Shown: piece by piece, positions 1 through 7,510 of the stretch | Position numbering within the stretch: position 1 is the stretch's first letter | Layout: every line of letters begins with the position of its first letter | From: Eoetvoesiella caeni | GTDB lineage: Bacteria > Pseudomonadota > Gammaproteobacteria > Burkholderiales > Burkholderiaceae_B | Length of the DNA stretch: 64,000 nt | NCBI RefSeq assembly: GCF_003315175.1 | Contig: NZ_QNRQ01000013.1 | Span: 62,001 to 126,000 of the forward strand | Reading direction: 5' to 3' | Notes under the pieces: model-generated | Told to the model about the DNA's origin: nothing | Database searches by the model: none | The model's input: only the letters and a program-made list of their open reading frames with translations | Position numbers and translations under genes: made by a program

Positions 1-1101
1 GCCCAGCGGCCGGCGTTCCGCTTCATAGGTATCCAGCAGTTGGGGCGCAGCGATTCCTTTTATGACCGCCGCCAGTTTCCAGCCCAGGTTGACGGCGTCT
101 TCCACCGCGGTGTTGTAGCCCAGGCCGCCCGTGGGTGTGAACAGGTGCACGGCGTCGCCGCCCAGGAATACCCGGCCCTTCTGGAAGTGTTCGGCAACCA
201 GCGAATGGCCGGCCGTCCATGATCCACGGGACAGTATCTCGACCTCGACCGGCACGCCTACCGCGGCCTGGAACATTTCCCGGGCTTGCTGGTCGGTAAT
301 GTCCTCTTCGCGCTCATGCGGTTTCAACTGGGTGTGGAAGGCAAACTCGCTCTTGCCGTCGACGGTGGCCATGAAGGCGCGCCGCTCGGGGTTGAAGCAT
401 ACATTCATCCAGGCGGGCGGATGCGGCACAGTGCGGTAGAAGTCGGGTACACGGGCATAGATGGCGTACATGCGCCCGCCCATGAAGTCGCGGGCAATGC
501 CTGTTTCGCCGCCATAGCGCAGGCCCAGCCGTTCGCGCACCAGGCTGCGGGGGCCGTCGGCGCCGACCAGATAGGCGGCTTCGATAGTCTGGCGGGTGCC
601 GTCGGCAACGCATTCCACATCCACCGAGACCGCGTTGCCCAGATCGCGAAAGCCGGTCATTCTCCAGCCGTAGTTGATGGAAATCCCGGGCAGCTTTTCG
701 GCCTGCCGGCGCAGTTCAGCTTCGACGAATTTCTGCGAAACGCGGTGAGGCAGTTCGGCCGCGCTCCATGAACCCGACAATGAATGGATTTTTTCCACGG
801 CCTCTTGGGCCGATGGCAGCTTGAAGCGAGCCAGTTCATGTGCGGCATAGCGGGTGGAATAGGCGATGTCGGTGGGGAAGTTGCCGGGCAGGCCAAGATG
901 GCGTATTGCGTCGGCAAAACCCAGGCGGCGAAAGTGTTCCATGGTGCGCGCCTGCGTGGCGTTGGCCTGGGGATTGAAGGCGGTACTGGACTTTTCGTCG
1001 ACGAGAATGGCTTGTATGCCGCGCCGGCCAAGCTCGTTGGCCAGCATCAAGCCGCAAGGGCCGCCGCCCGCAATAAGGACGGAAGTTTGGCTGGGTAACA
1101 T
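1..1101 (-). CDS. FAD-dependent aromatic monooxygenase (PheA/TfdB/UbiH-like), C-terminus outside window
   Basis: The frame is open from an ATG at 1101 through 367 codons to the left edge, so the protein is partial. GGAG lies just before the start. Visible motifs are the FAD-binding GGGPCG (residues 12-17), the DG motif GADGPRS (180-186) and the second FAD motif GDAVHLFTPTGGLG (315-328), the three landmarks of class A flavoprotein hydroxylases that use NAD(P)H and O2 to hydroxylate phenolic rings. It lies directly downstream of a MarR gene, with a promoter/operator at 1139-1167. The substrate cannot be read from sequence; cluster context suggests a hydroxylated aromatic acid or phenol. Family assignment is firm, specificity unknown. 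Confidence 0.88.
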   Translation of the reverse strand, partial: MLPSQTSVLIAGGGPCGLMLANELGRRGIQAILVDEKSSTAFNPQANATQARTMEHFRRLGFADAIRHLGLPGNFPTDIAYSTRYAAHELARFKLPSAQEAVEKIHSLSGSWSAAELPHRVSQKFVEAELRRQAEKLPGISINYGWRMTGFRDLGNAVSVDVECVADGTRQTIEAAYLVGADGPRSLVRERLGLRYGGETGIARDFMGGRMYAIYARVPDFYRTVPHPPAWMNVCFNPERRAFMATVDGKSEFAFHTQLKPHEREEDITDQQAREMFQAAVGVPVEVEILSRGSWTAGHSLVAEHFQKGRVFLGGDAVHLFTPTGGLGYNTAVEDAVNLGWKLAAVIKGIAAPQLLDTYEAERRPLG

Positions 1102-1138
1102 GGTGCACTCCGGGAAGGCTGATGATGGGAATGCGTTA

Positions 1139-1167
1139 ATGGTAAGTTTGCCTGACTAAATTGTCAA
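1139..1167 (-). promoter_or_regulatory. Sigma-70 promoter with palindromic operator before the partial monooxygenase
   Basis: Read on the minus strand, TTGACA (1167-1162) is followed after 17 bp by TACCAT (1144-1139). Between them lies the palindrome TGAC-N6-GTCA (1153-1166). The same arrangement, 27 of 31 bases identical over 1139-1169, recurs at 3073-3103. The adjacent MarR regulator is the natural candidate to bind it; this is inference. Confidence 0.6.
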
Positions 1168-1173
1168 TGGAAT

Positions 1174-1683
1174 TTATGTTTCGCCGTAGTCGGCCAGCGC
1201 CTGCCTGAGCTGCTTCAGGCGCTGCAAGCCAAGCTCTTCTTCCATTTCCGCTTCGGCCTGTTGCAGTGCGGTGCGAAAGGCATTCAGCCATTCAATGCCC
1301 AAGGGCGTGAAGAACACGATGCGGGAGCGCTTGTCGTTGGGGTCCGGTTTGCGTTCGACGACACCGCCCGCTTCCAGCTGGGCGATAAGTTCGCCCACGG
1401 ATTGCTTGGTGATGCCGGCACGCCTGGCAAGGTCGGTCGCCCGCGTGCCTTCGATATCCAGATTGCGCGTGATCGTGATGTGGCTAAGCGAGAACCCGCT
1501 GTAGCCGGCTTCGTCCATCTGTTGCAGGATGCGGCTTTCAAACCGGGTGATGGCGTTGTTAAGCAGGCGGCCTATGTTGTGCTTGCGCCATGATTGGCTG
1601 TCGCTGTGTTCGCCGGCCGGCAGCGCCGTGCGCGCCCGGCGCCGGACTGGCCGGGCACTTTTCTTGGCGGGGGTGTTTTCCAT
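1174..1683 (-). CDS. MarR family transcriptional regulator
   Basis: A 169-residue protein with a basic N-terminal tail (about 25 residues) and a winged-helix DNA-binding domain typical of MarR. The recognition segment is near RATDLARRAGITKQSVGE (about 81-98), and the wing carries DPNDKRSR, matching the family signature D-x-R-D-x-R. MarR proteins usually repress nearby catabolic genes until an aromatic ligand binds. The gene sits between two transcription units that carry the same 31-bp promoter/operator, upstream of the partial monooxygenase and upstream of the binding-protein gene ending at 1815. No separate palindrome was seen before its own start. Confidence 0.9.
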   Translation of the reverse strand: MENTPAKKSARPVRRRARTALPAGEHSDSQSWRKHNIGRLLNNAITRFESRILQQMDEAGYSGFSLSHITITRNLDIEGTRATDLARRAGITKQSVGELIAQLEAGGVVERKPDPNDKRSRIVFFTPLGIEWLNAFRTALQQAEAEMEEELGLQRLKQLRQALADYGET

Positions 1684-1758
1684 GCGTTCGCTTATTCAGT
1701 ATTTTGGCCGTATGACGAGTAAAGCCGGTCTTTGCGAACTTTATCATTGCCAAGAGAC

Positions 1759-1791
1759 AGGGGCCAGTCCCCAAGGAATCCGGCCCCTTTT
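1759..1791 (-). terminator. Hairpin downstream of binding-protein gene
   Basis: AGGGGCC (1759-1765) pairs with GGCCCCT (1782-1788). A TTTT run follows on the plus strand, so the signal may be bidirectional. It lies between the 3' end of the binding-protein gene and the MarR gene. Confidence 0.45.
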
Positions 1792-1814
1792 GCGTTCAAT
1801 CCAGCTACGAATTT

Positions 1815-2990
1815 CTATTGCTGCTTGCCCGGATCCTTGAAGTCGGGGATGTGGTCGAATTCAACGTTCTGCAGTTTGCCGCCAACGCGTTCCACCTTGC
1901 GTATATATATGGTCTGCACAATATCGCGCGTTGCCGGGTCGATGGAAATGGCGCCGCGCGGGCTGTCCAGCTTCAGGCCTTTGGCCGCTTCGATGAACTT
2001 GTCGCCGCTGGCATCGCCGCCTGTTTTCTTCAATACGGCGTCTATCAGGTGCATGCCGTCGTAGCCGGCCATCGACATGAAGTTGGGGCGTTTTTTGGGA
2101 TAAGCCTTGTAGTACGAGTCGGTATACGCCTTGTTGAGCGCGGAGTCGTGAGCCTCGGCATAGTGCATGGAGGTGACGACGCCCACGGCGGCTTGGCCCA
2201 TGGCATCGATGACGTCCTCGTCGGTCAGGTCGCCGGTGGAGATCAGCCGGATGCCTGCAGTATCCAGGCCGCGTTCCTTGTATCCCTTAAGAAAGGCGAC
2301 GCCTTGTTCGCCAGCGGGCACGAACAGGAACACGGCATCGGGCTTGGAGTCCTTGATTTTTTGAAGAAAGGGAGCAAAGTCGGGGTTGGCCACCGGAGTG
2401 CGCACTTGGCCGATGATCTCGCCGCCGGCCGCCGTAAACGTCTTGACGAACTGCTTTTCGGCATCGTGGCCAGGGCCGAAGTCGGCGACGACGGTATAGA
2501 CTTTCTTGATTCCGTTGCTGGCGGCCCAGGTGGCGATCGGCGCCGTGGTCTGCGGCAGAGTCATGGACGTGCGCACGATGTACGGCGACTTGGTCGTGAT
2601 CGAAGAGGTGGCGGCATTCATGACCACCATGGGCACCTTGGCGGTCGCCGAAAGCGGAGCGACCGCAAAGGCGGAAGGCGTCAAACCGAAGCCGGCCAGA
2701 ATGGCCACCTTGTCCTGGACCAGGAATTCCTGCGCGGCGCGCTTGCTGATTTCGGGCGCAACGCCCGTGTCGTCTTTGACCAGGAGTTCGACAGGGCGGT
2801 CGCCCAGCTTGTTGCCGTTCTGGCCAAGATATAGGCGTGCGCCGTTCAGGATTTGCTGGCCGTAGGCAGAAAAAGGCCCCGACATAGGCAGCACCATGCC
2901 TATCTTCAAGGTTTCGGCGGCATGCGCCGCGCTGCCCAGGCCCAGGGCGAACAGAGTCGCGCCAATGCTAAGTTTATGGATGATTTTCAT
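1815..2990 (-). CDS. ABC transporter periplasmic binding protein, branched-chain amino acid/aromatic type (paralogue 1)
   Basis: 391 residues with a clear Sec signal peptide (basic start, hydrophobic core, cleavage after AAHA near residue 24) and the Peripla_BP_6 fold beginning LKIGMVLPMSGPF. Such proteins capture amino acids or aromatic acids for LivHMGF-type importers. It is a close paralogue of the product of 7511-8695: both carry LAGFGLTP, KVPMVVM and KSPYIVRTS in the same order. No permease or ATPase gene is nearby, so it must use components encoded elsewhere. Its own promoter is at 3073-3101. Given the monooxygenase and dioxygenase neighbours, an aromatic ligand is likely but not shown. 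Confidence 0.88.
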   Translation of the reverse strand: MKIIHKLSIGATLFALGLGSAAHAAETLKIGMVLPMSGPFSAYGQQILNGARLYLGQNGNKLGDRPVELLVKDDTGVAPEISKRAAQEFLVQDKVAILAGFGLTPSAFAVAPLSATAKVPMVVMNAATSSITTKSPYIVRTSMTLPQTTAPIATWAASNGIKKVYTVVADFGPGHDAEKQFVKTFTAAGGEIIGQVRTPVANPDFAPFLQKIKDSKPDAVFLFVPAGEQGVAFLKGYKERGLDTAGIRLISTGDLTDEDVIDAMGQAAVGVVTSMHYAEAHDSALNKAYTDSYYKAYPKKRPNFMSMAGYDGMHLIDAVLKKTGGDASGDKFIEAAKGLKLDSPRGAISIDPATRDIVQTIYIRKVERVGGKLQNVEFDHIPDFKDPGKQQ

Positions 2991-3072
2991 TCTTTGTCTC
3001 CGGAGTGGTATGAAAGAAAGAGTCGCGGGAACCGCCGCCGCGCGGCGGCACCCTCGTTCTGTCTTGCCGAAG

Positions 3073-3101
3073 ATGGTAAAGCTGCCTGACTATATTGTCA
3101 A
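3073..3101 (-). promoter_or_regulatory. Sigma-70 promoter with palindromic operator before binding-protein gene
   Basis: On the minus strand TTGACA (3101-3096), a 17-bp spacer and TACCAT (3078-3073). The spacer overlaps TGAC-N6-GTCA at 3087-3100. It is nearly the same sequence as the promoter at 1139-1167, pointing to a shared regulator. Confidence 0.6.
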
Positions 3102-3119
3102 TGAGGCTTACTAATTTGC

Positions 3120-3146
3120 GGAAGGACAGCGGCCGTTCGTCCTTCC
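3120..3146 (-). terminator. Hairpin after FAD monooxygenase gene
   Basis: GGAAGGAC (3120-3127) and GTCCTTCC (3139-3146) form a perfect 8-bp stem with an 11-base loop, 13 bases beyond the stop codon. There is no clear U-tract, so termination is only suggested. Confidence 0.35.
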
Positions 3147-3158
3147 CGTTGCGCGGAA

Positions 3159-4754
3159 CTAAGCTTGCAATAGCCGGCTTAGCGCCTGCACCGTATCCTG
3201 GGGACTGTGCCGCGGTATGCTGGCCATGACGTAGCGGTCGGGGCGAACCAGTAGCCAGCGGTCGCGCGCCCCGGGGCAGTTGCGCTCGAAGTCGCCGTTC
3301 ATGTCGCGTACAGTGGCGGCATTGGGCGCGGCAGGGAAAACGTTGTAATAGCGCGGCGTAATGCAGACGCGTTGCAGGTCCAGGCGATCTTCGAAAGGCA
3401 ATTCGGGCAAGCCCTCGAACGCGGTAGCGGGGTCCTGGCTGAAAGCGATCAGCGCGAAGCCGGTGCCAAGTATCGTGTCCAGGCGGCGGGTGCTGCGGTT
3501 TTCCGTTTCGATATTGGGTTGCGCCAGCATGCGCCCGACCTGAGTGGTGCGCAGCTTGCCGCCGTCAGGCACGATAAAGCCCTGCGAGAAGCGCGGCTTG
3601 GGCTTGTAGCGCATCTGGGTAATGTAGTCATTGACCGGCGGCGCCAGCCGCAGTGCCCGGAAGCCGGCCTGGATCAAGCGGGCTTTGGTCATCGTGTCGG
3701 GCATCATGATGCGTCCGAGCTTGATGGCCATTTCTATCAATTGCCAGGCATGCTCGGCGCGCTCCTGGCCGTAGCTGTCCAGGACCGAAGGCGTGATCTG
3801 GCCGCGCACGACGGCGGCAAGCTTCCAGGCAAGGTTGGAGGCGTCGCGCAGGCCGCTGTTAAGCCCCTGGCCGGCAAAGGGCGGCGTCAGGTGCGCGGCA
3901 TCGCCCAGCAGGAATACCGAGCCTTTCTTCCATTCGGTGACCATGCGGGCGTGGAAGGTATACACCTGTTTGCGCACGATCTCGATGCCGTCGTCGGGCC
4001 CATGGTCGCGCAATAGCTTGCCGACGAATTCAGCTGCGGTGACTTCTTCGTCGGTTTCGCCCTGCAGCAGCATGAATTCGAAGCGGCGCGTGCCGTTGGG
4101 GCCGGGCAGGTTGATGCCGGGGCGGCGCGGGTCGCAATAGACGCGCGTCTGGCGAAAGTTGTCGCGCGTGCCTTTCAGGTCGATGATCAGCCATTTTTCT
4201 TCGTAGGTATAGCCCTTCATGCTGATGTCCAGCATGTGCCTGATGGGGCTGCGGCCGCCGTCGCAGGCCGCGACGTAGCGGCTGCGGTGCTGGTAACGCT
4301 TGCCATCGGGGCCGGCAACATCCAGTACGACGCCGTTGTCGTCCTGTTCCAGCGCCAGGACCTCGTGGCCGAAGCGGGCTGTCAAATGCGGATAGCGCCG
4401 CAGCGAATCGGCAAGCAGCGCTTCCAGTTCCGGCTGGGCAAAGGCGCTGCGCCGCGGATGGCCGTATTCTGCGGTGCTGGGCGAGACCGAGGCAAACGGC
4501 CGGCGGTCGGGGCCCAGATAGACCGAACCATAGTCCATGGCGCATATGCCGCGCGTGCGGTCGGCCAGCCCCGCCACTTGCAGCGAACGCAGGGACTCAT
4601 CGTCTATCGACACGGCGCGCGGCGCCTTGACGGTATCCAGGTTCCGTTCGATCAGGACGACCGGAATGTCATAGACGCACAGCAGGTTGGCCAGCATCAG
4701 GCCCACGGGGCCGGCGCCGACTATTGTTACGGGCGTAATGCCTGTTTGGGACAT
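3159..4754 (-). CDS. FAD-dependent monooxygenase, 3-(3-hydroxyphenyl)propionate hydroxylase (MhpA)-like
   Basis: The chosen start (4754) follows GGAG at 8-10 bases; an upstream in-frame ATG at 4793 has no such signal. The 531-residue product has the FAD motif GAGPVG (13-18), the DG motif ACDGGRS (163-169) and GDAAHLTPPFAGQG (284-297). The PPFAGQG form is characteristic of the MhpA-like branch of class A flavin hydroxylases, which convert a 3-hydroxyphenyl compound to a 2,3-dihydroxy product ready for extradiol cleavage. That fits the extradiol dioxygenase and FAH-family hydrolase upstream on the same strand. Exact substrate uncertain. An IclR gene lies 132 bp upstream. Confidence 0.87.
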   Translation of the reverse strand: MSQTGITPVTIVGAGPVGLMLANLLCVYDIPVVLIERNLDTVKAPRAVSIDDESLRSLQVAGLADRTRGICAMDYGSVYLGPDRRPFASVSPSTAEYGHPRRSAFAQPELEALLADSLRRYPHLTARFGHEVLALEQDDNGVVLDVAGPDGKRYQHRSRYVAACDGGRSPIRHMLDISMKGYTYEEKWLIIDLKGTRDNFRQTRVYCDPRRPGINLPGPNGTRRFEFMLLQGETDEEVTAAEFVGKLLRDHGPDDGIEIVRKQVYTFHARMVTEWKKGSVFLLGDAAHLTPPFAGQGLNSGLRDASNLAWKLAAVVRGQITPSVLDSYGQERAEHAWQLIEMAIKLGRIMMPDTMTKARLIQAGFRALRLAPPVNDYITQMRYKPKPRFSQGFIVPDGGKLRTTQVGRMLAQPNIETENRSTRRLDTILGTGFALIAFSQDPATAFEGLPELPFEDRLDLQRVCITPRYYNVFPAAPNAATVRDMNGDFERNCPGARDRWLLVRPDRYVMASIPRHSPQDTVQALSRLLQA

Positions 4755-4886
4755 TTGTTGTTTTCTCCAACGGTGTTGCCGGGGTGCTTCCATTCCATAT
4801 CGAGCGTGCCTGGAGCATACGCAGCCGGCGCAAAAGAATGAGGCCTGCGTTTTGCCTTCGCGTTCGGGCTTGATCTGGGCATGGAG

Positions 4887-5693
4887 CTAGGGTTTTTGCT
4901 TTGGGGCAGCGGCTTCAGGGCTGCCGTTCGCGCGTGCCATGGCTTCCGAGATTCGTGCCGCGGCCATGACGATGCTGGTGACCAAGCGGTCTTCGCTGGC
5001 CTGGTCTATCTGGTCCTGCCATGCGACGGCGCTCAGGCTATGGCTGACATGGCCGTTGCCGCTGAAGATCGGCGCCGCAATGCCCATGCGTCCAAGGTCG
5101 ACTTCCCCGCGCGAAACGCAGTAGCCGCGCTTGCGGATATTGCGCAAGCCCACGCTGAACGACTTCCAGTCGTTGCCCAGCCCGGCCTGCTGCAGTTCCT
5201 GGGTATGGCTTTCATATTCGCGTTTTTGCTGGCGCCACGGCATATGCGCAAGTATTACTTTCGAGGTCGCGCCGCGGTAGAAGGGCATAGGCTTGCCGCG
5301 TTGATAGCTGATGCCTTCGCCGGCAGGCCCCACCGTTTCGTGATGGATGCACATGACCTTTTTTTGATAGACCTGGCACAGAATGAGCGATGTTCCCAAA
5401 GGCATGGCGGGAGCCAGGCTGGAAATAATGGGGCCGGCCGCATGCGAGAGTGGGTCGGTGACCCGGATAATGCGGTCGAATTCGATGAAAGCCGGCCCCA
5501 GGCAATAACCCCGGTTGGGAATTTCATCGAGATACTCGAACTTGATAAGGCTTTGGAAGTAGCGATAGGCGGTACTGATCGAAAGCCGCAGTTCGTTGGC
5601 AACTTCTTCCACGCTCCATACCGGCCGCTCTTCGGTGAACAGCCGGGGGATGGCCAGCATGCGCTCGATTGAACTGCTGCGTTCTGTGGTCAT
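4887..5693 (-). CDS. IclR family transcriptional regulator
   Basis: 268 residues. The N-terminal winged helix (about 5-65) includes VEEVANELRLSISTAYRYF, and a C-terminal effector domain follows, with conserved stretches such as GRMGIAAPIF near residue 210. IclR proteins bind small carboxylates or aromatic acids and often act as pathway-specific activators or repressors of aromatic degradation. It lies 25 bp behind the FAH-family gene and 132 bp before the MhpA-like gene, all on one strand, so it is probably the local pathway regulator. No strong ribosome-binding site was seen; the start gives a normal family length. Confidence 0.88.
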   Translation of the reverse strand: MTTERSSSIERMLAIPRLFTEERPVWSVEEVANELRLSISTAYRYFQSLIKFEYLDEIPNRGYCLGPAFIEFDRIIRVTDPLSHAAGPIISSLAPAMPLGTSLILCQVYQKKVMCIHHETVGPAGEGISYQRGKPMPFYRGATSKVILAHMPWRQQKREYESHTQELQQAGLGNDWKSFSVGLRNIRKRGYCVSRGEVDLGRMGIAAPIFSGNGHVSHSLSAVAWQDQIDQASEDRLVTSIVMAAARISEAMARANGSPEAAAPKQKP

Positions 5694-5718
5694 TGTGATT
5701 TGCCCGCGCCGGCAAAGC

Positions 5719-6573
5719 TCAGGCTATTTCGTCGGCGATGGGGTTGCGCAAAATGCCGACTTGCGTGATCTCGACTTCGACCAGGTCGCCCGGCTTCATC
5801 CAGACAGGCGGCTGGCGCTTGGCGCCCACGCCGCCCGGGGTGCCGGTGGCGATGACGTCGCCCGGTTCCAGCGGAGTGAACGACGAAACGTAGGCAATGA
5901 TCTCGCCAATAGAGAAGATCATGTCGGAAATCTTGGCCTGCTGCATGACTTCGCCGTTAAGCCGGGTAGTCAGCGTTTGCGCTTCGATATTCGGGACTTC
6001 GTCCGAGGTAACCAGCGCTGGGCCGAAGGCGCCTGTGCCGACAAAGTTCTTGCCGGGGGTGAACTGGTGCGAATGGCGCTGCCAGTCGCGCAAGGTGGCG
6101 TCGTTGTAGCAGGCATAGCCGGCCACGTGTTCGTGTGCGCGTTCGGCCGGAATGTAGCGTCCGGGGCGGCCGATGACGATGGCCAGCTCGCCTTCGTAGT
6201 CCAGTGTGGTGGAAACGTGGGGCCGAATGATGGGATCGCCGTCGGCGATCTGCGAGGCGGCAAAGCGCGTGAAGATGGAAGGATGCTCTTCGACGGGGCG
6301 GCCGGTTTCTGTGCGGTGGGTTACGTAGTTGAGGCCGACGCAGATGATTTTTTCGGGATTGGGAATGACCGCAAGCAAGTGGACTTCGTGCCGCGATAGA
6401 ACGGGCGCGATGGCCACGGCGGCCTTGGCGTCGTCCAGCCCGCTGGCCAGCAGCGACTTCAAGTCGGGGTAGCGGTGGCCAAGAATGGCGCTAAGGTTGG
6501 CAATACGCTGATCGTTCAGCTGGGCGCCATAGCCCGATTGGCCGTTGCGGCCGACAAAAGATAAAAGACGCAT
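5719..6573 (-). CDS. Fumarylacetoacetate hydrolase family protein
   Basis: The start at 6573 (MRLLSF) is preceded by AGGAA; a longer frame begins at 6690 but lacks support. The 284-residue protein has the C-terminal FAH fold: DYEGELAIVIGRP with metal-binding acidic residues, then GDVIATGTPGGVG near residue 250. The family includes acylpyruvate hydrolases, 2-oxo-hept-3-ene-dioate isomerases and 4-oxalocrotonate decarboxylase/hydratase relatives, all acting after ring cleavage. It starts 25 bp after the extradiol dioxygenase gene, so it probably processes that enzyme's ring-cleavage product. Family certain, reaction not. Confidence 0.88.
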   Translation of the reverse strand: MRLLSFVGRNGQSGYGAQLNDQRIANLSAILGHRYPDLKSLLASGLDDAKAAVAIAPVLSRHEVHLLAVIPNPEKIICVGLNYVTHRTETGRPVEEHPSIFTRFAASQIADGDPIIRPHVSTTLDYEGELAIVIGRPGRYIPAERAHEHVAGYACYNDATLRDWQRHSHQFTPGKNFVGTGAFGPALVTSDEVPNIEAQTLTTRLNGEVMQQAKISDMIFSIGEIIAYVSSFTPLEPGDVIATGTPGGVGAKRQPPVWMKPGDLVEVEITQVGILRNPIADEIA

Positions 6574-6598
6574 GAGTATGTTCCTGGTGTGGCGGAAT

Positions 6599-7429
6599 TC
6601 AGCTGCGCAAGTAAGCCTTGCCCCAGCTATTAAGGGTTTTTTCCTGGTGTATCCAACTGCCGGTGACGCGGTCTTCCTGGACGATTTCAAGTTCGGCGGA
6701 AATTTCCAGCCAATTGTTGTCCGGGTCGCGAATCATGAAGAACAGGTTGTTGCCGGGGCCGTGGCGGCCTGGGCCCCAATCGAGCGGGATATCGTGTGTG
6801 GAAAGCTCGTCGGCCCAGTCGCGTATAAGGCCCCAGTCGCCGGCTTCGTAGCAATGGTGATCGAAGGAATTCTGCGGCGCCACAAAAATGGCGACGATGT
6901 GATGTTCGTTGCCGGCTCGTAAAAAAGACGAGCGCAGGCTGTTGTCGTCGGCGTAAACGTTATCGCTGATACGCAGGCCCAGAACGTCCTGGTAAAAGGC
7001 CAGCATGGCGTCGATGCCGGTGGTGCCGAAGGCCAGGTGCTGCAAGCGGGCGGGCAGGCCCGGGTGGCGCTTGCGGTCTTGCGGGTCGTGTCCCAGGACG
7101 ATGCGATTACCGTCGGGGTCGAGCACCGAAAAGGCCTTGTCGTCGAAAAAGGGGGAAGGCGAGGGATCGATGGCCGTTCCGCTTTTTTGTATGTGCTGCC
7201 GCAACGCTTGCAGCGCGGCGGCGGAGGGCAGTTGAAGGGCAGCATAGCGCAGGTTTTTTGCCTGGCCCGGCGTGAATGCCATGCGACGCTCGCGTCCTTC
7301 GCACATAATGCCGCCGCCGTCGAAGGGCGTCGTGCGCATTTGCATTGCGCTTGCGTAAAAGGATGCCAGCTTTTCAGGATTGGGGCTGTCGACGCCAAGA
7401 TGGTCCAGCTGTGCCGATAGCTTGCTCAT
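6599..7429 (-). CDS. Type I extradiol ring-cleavage dioxygenase (VOC family, BphC-like)
   Basis: The start at 7429 follows GGAG; the upstream ATG at 7468 is less likely. The 276-residue protein has two VOC modules (about 5-120 and 126-250). Residues fitting the BphC iron and catalytic site are His131 (LQHLAFGT), a His-His pair at 176-177, a second His-His pair at 191-192 and Glu242 (NNWLEISAE). It would open a catechol-type ring next to the hydroxyls using Fe(II) and O2. It lies between a binding-protein gene (81 bp upstream) and the FAH-family gene (25 bp downstream), suggesting a meta-cleavage route with the two flavin monooxygenases. Confidence 0.87.
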   Translation of the reverse strand: MSKLSAQLDHLGVDSPNPEKLASFYASAMQMRTTPFDGGGIMCEGRERRMAFTPGQAKNLRYAALQLPSAAALQALRQHIQKSGTAIDPSPSPFFDDKAFSVLDPDGNRIVLGHDPQDRKRHPGLPARLQHLAFGTTGIDAMLAFYQDVLGLRISDNVYADDNSLRSSFLRAGNEHHIVAIFVAPQNSFDHHCYEAGDWGLIRDWADELSTHDIPLDWGPGRHGPGNNLFFMIRDPDNNWLEISAELEIVQEDRVTGSWIHQEKTLNSWGKAYLRS

Positions 7430-7510
7430 ACTGCTCTCCAGGAAATGCGTGGATTCGTGGCGGCGCATGCTTGAAAGCGGTGCGCCGCCGCGAGTCCGGT
7501 CAAGCCGGGA

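Noticed and set aside
1-1101. The left-edge monooxygenase as a broken pseudogene
   Set aside because: Only short overlapping frames appear at first sight, but one frame is open without interruption from ATG 1101 to the edge and contains all FAD motifs.
1818-2834. A 338-codon plus-strand frame opposite the first binding-protein gene
   Set aside because: It runs antisense to a well-recognised gene with a signal peptide and family motifs; its own translation is low in hydrophobic organisation and matches no family pattern.
1139-3103. The 31-bp duplicate as attachment sites or ends of an insertion
   Set aside because: Each copy fits a -35/-10 promoter in the same orientation and location relative to a gene; there is no recombinase or target-site duplication.
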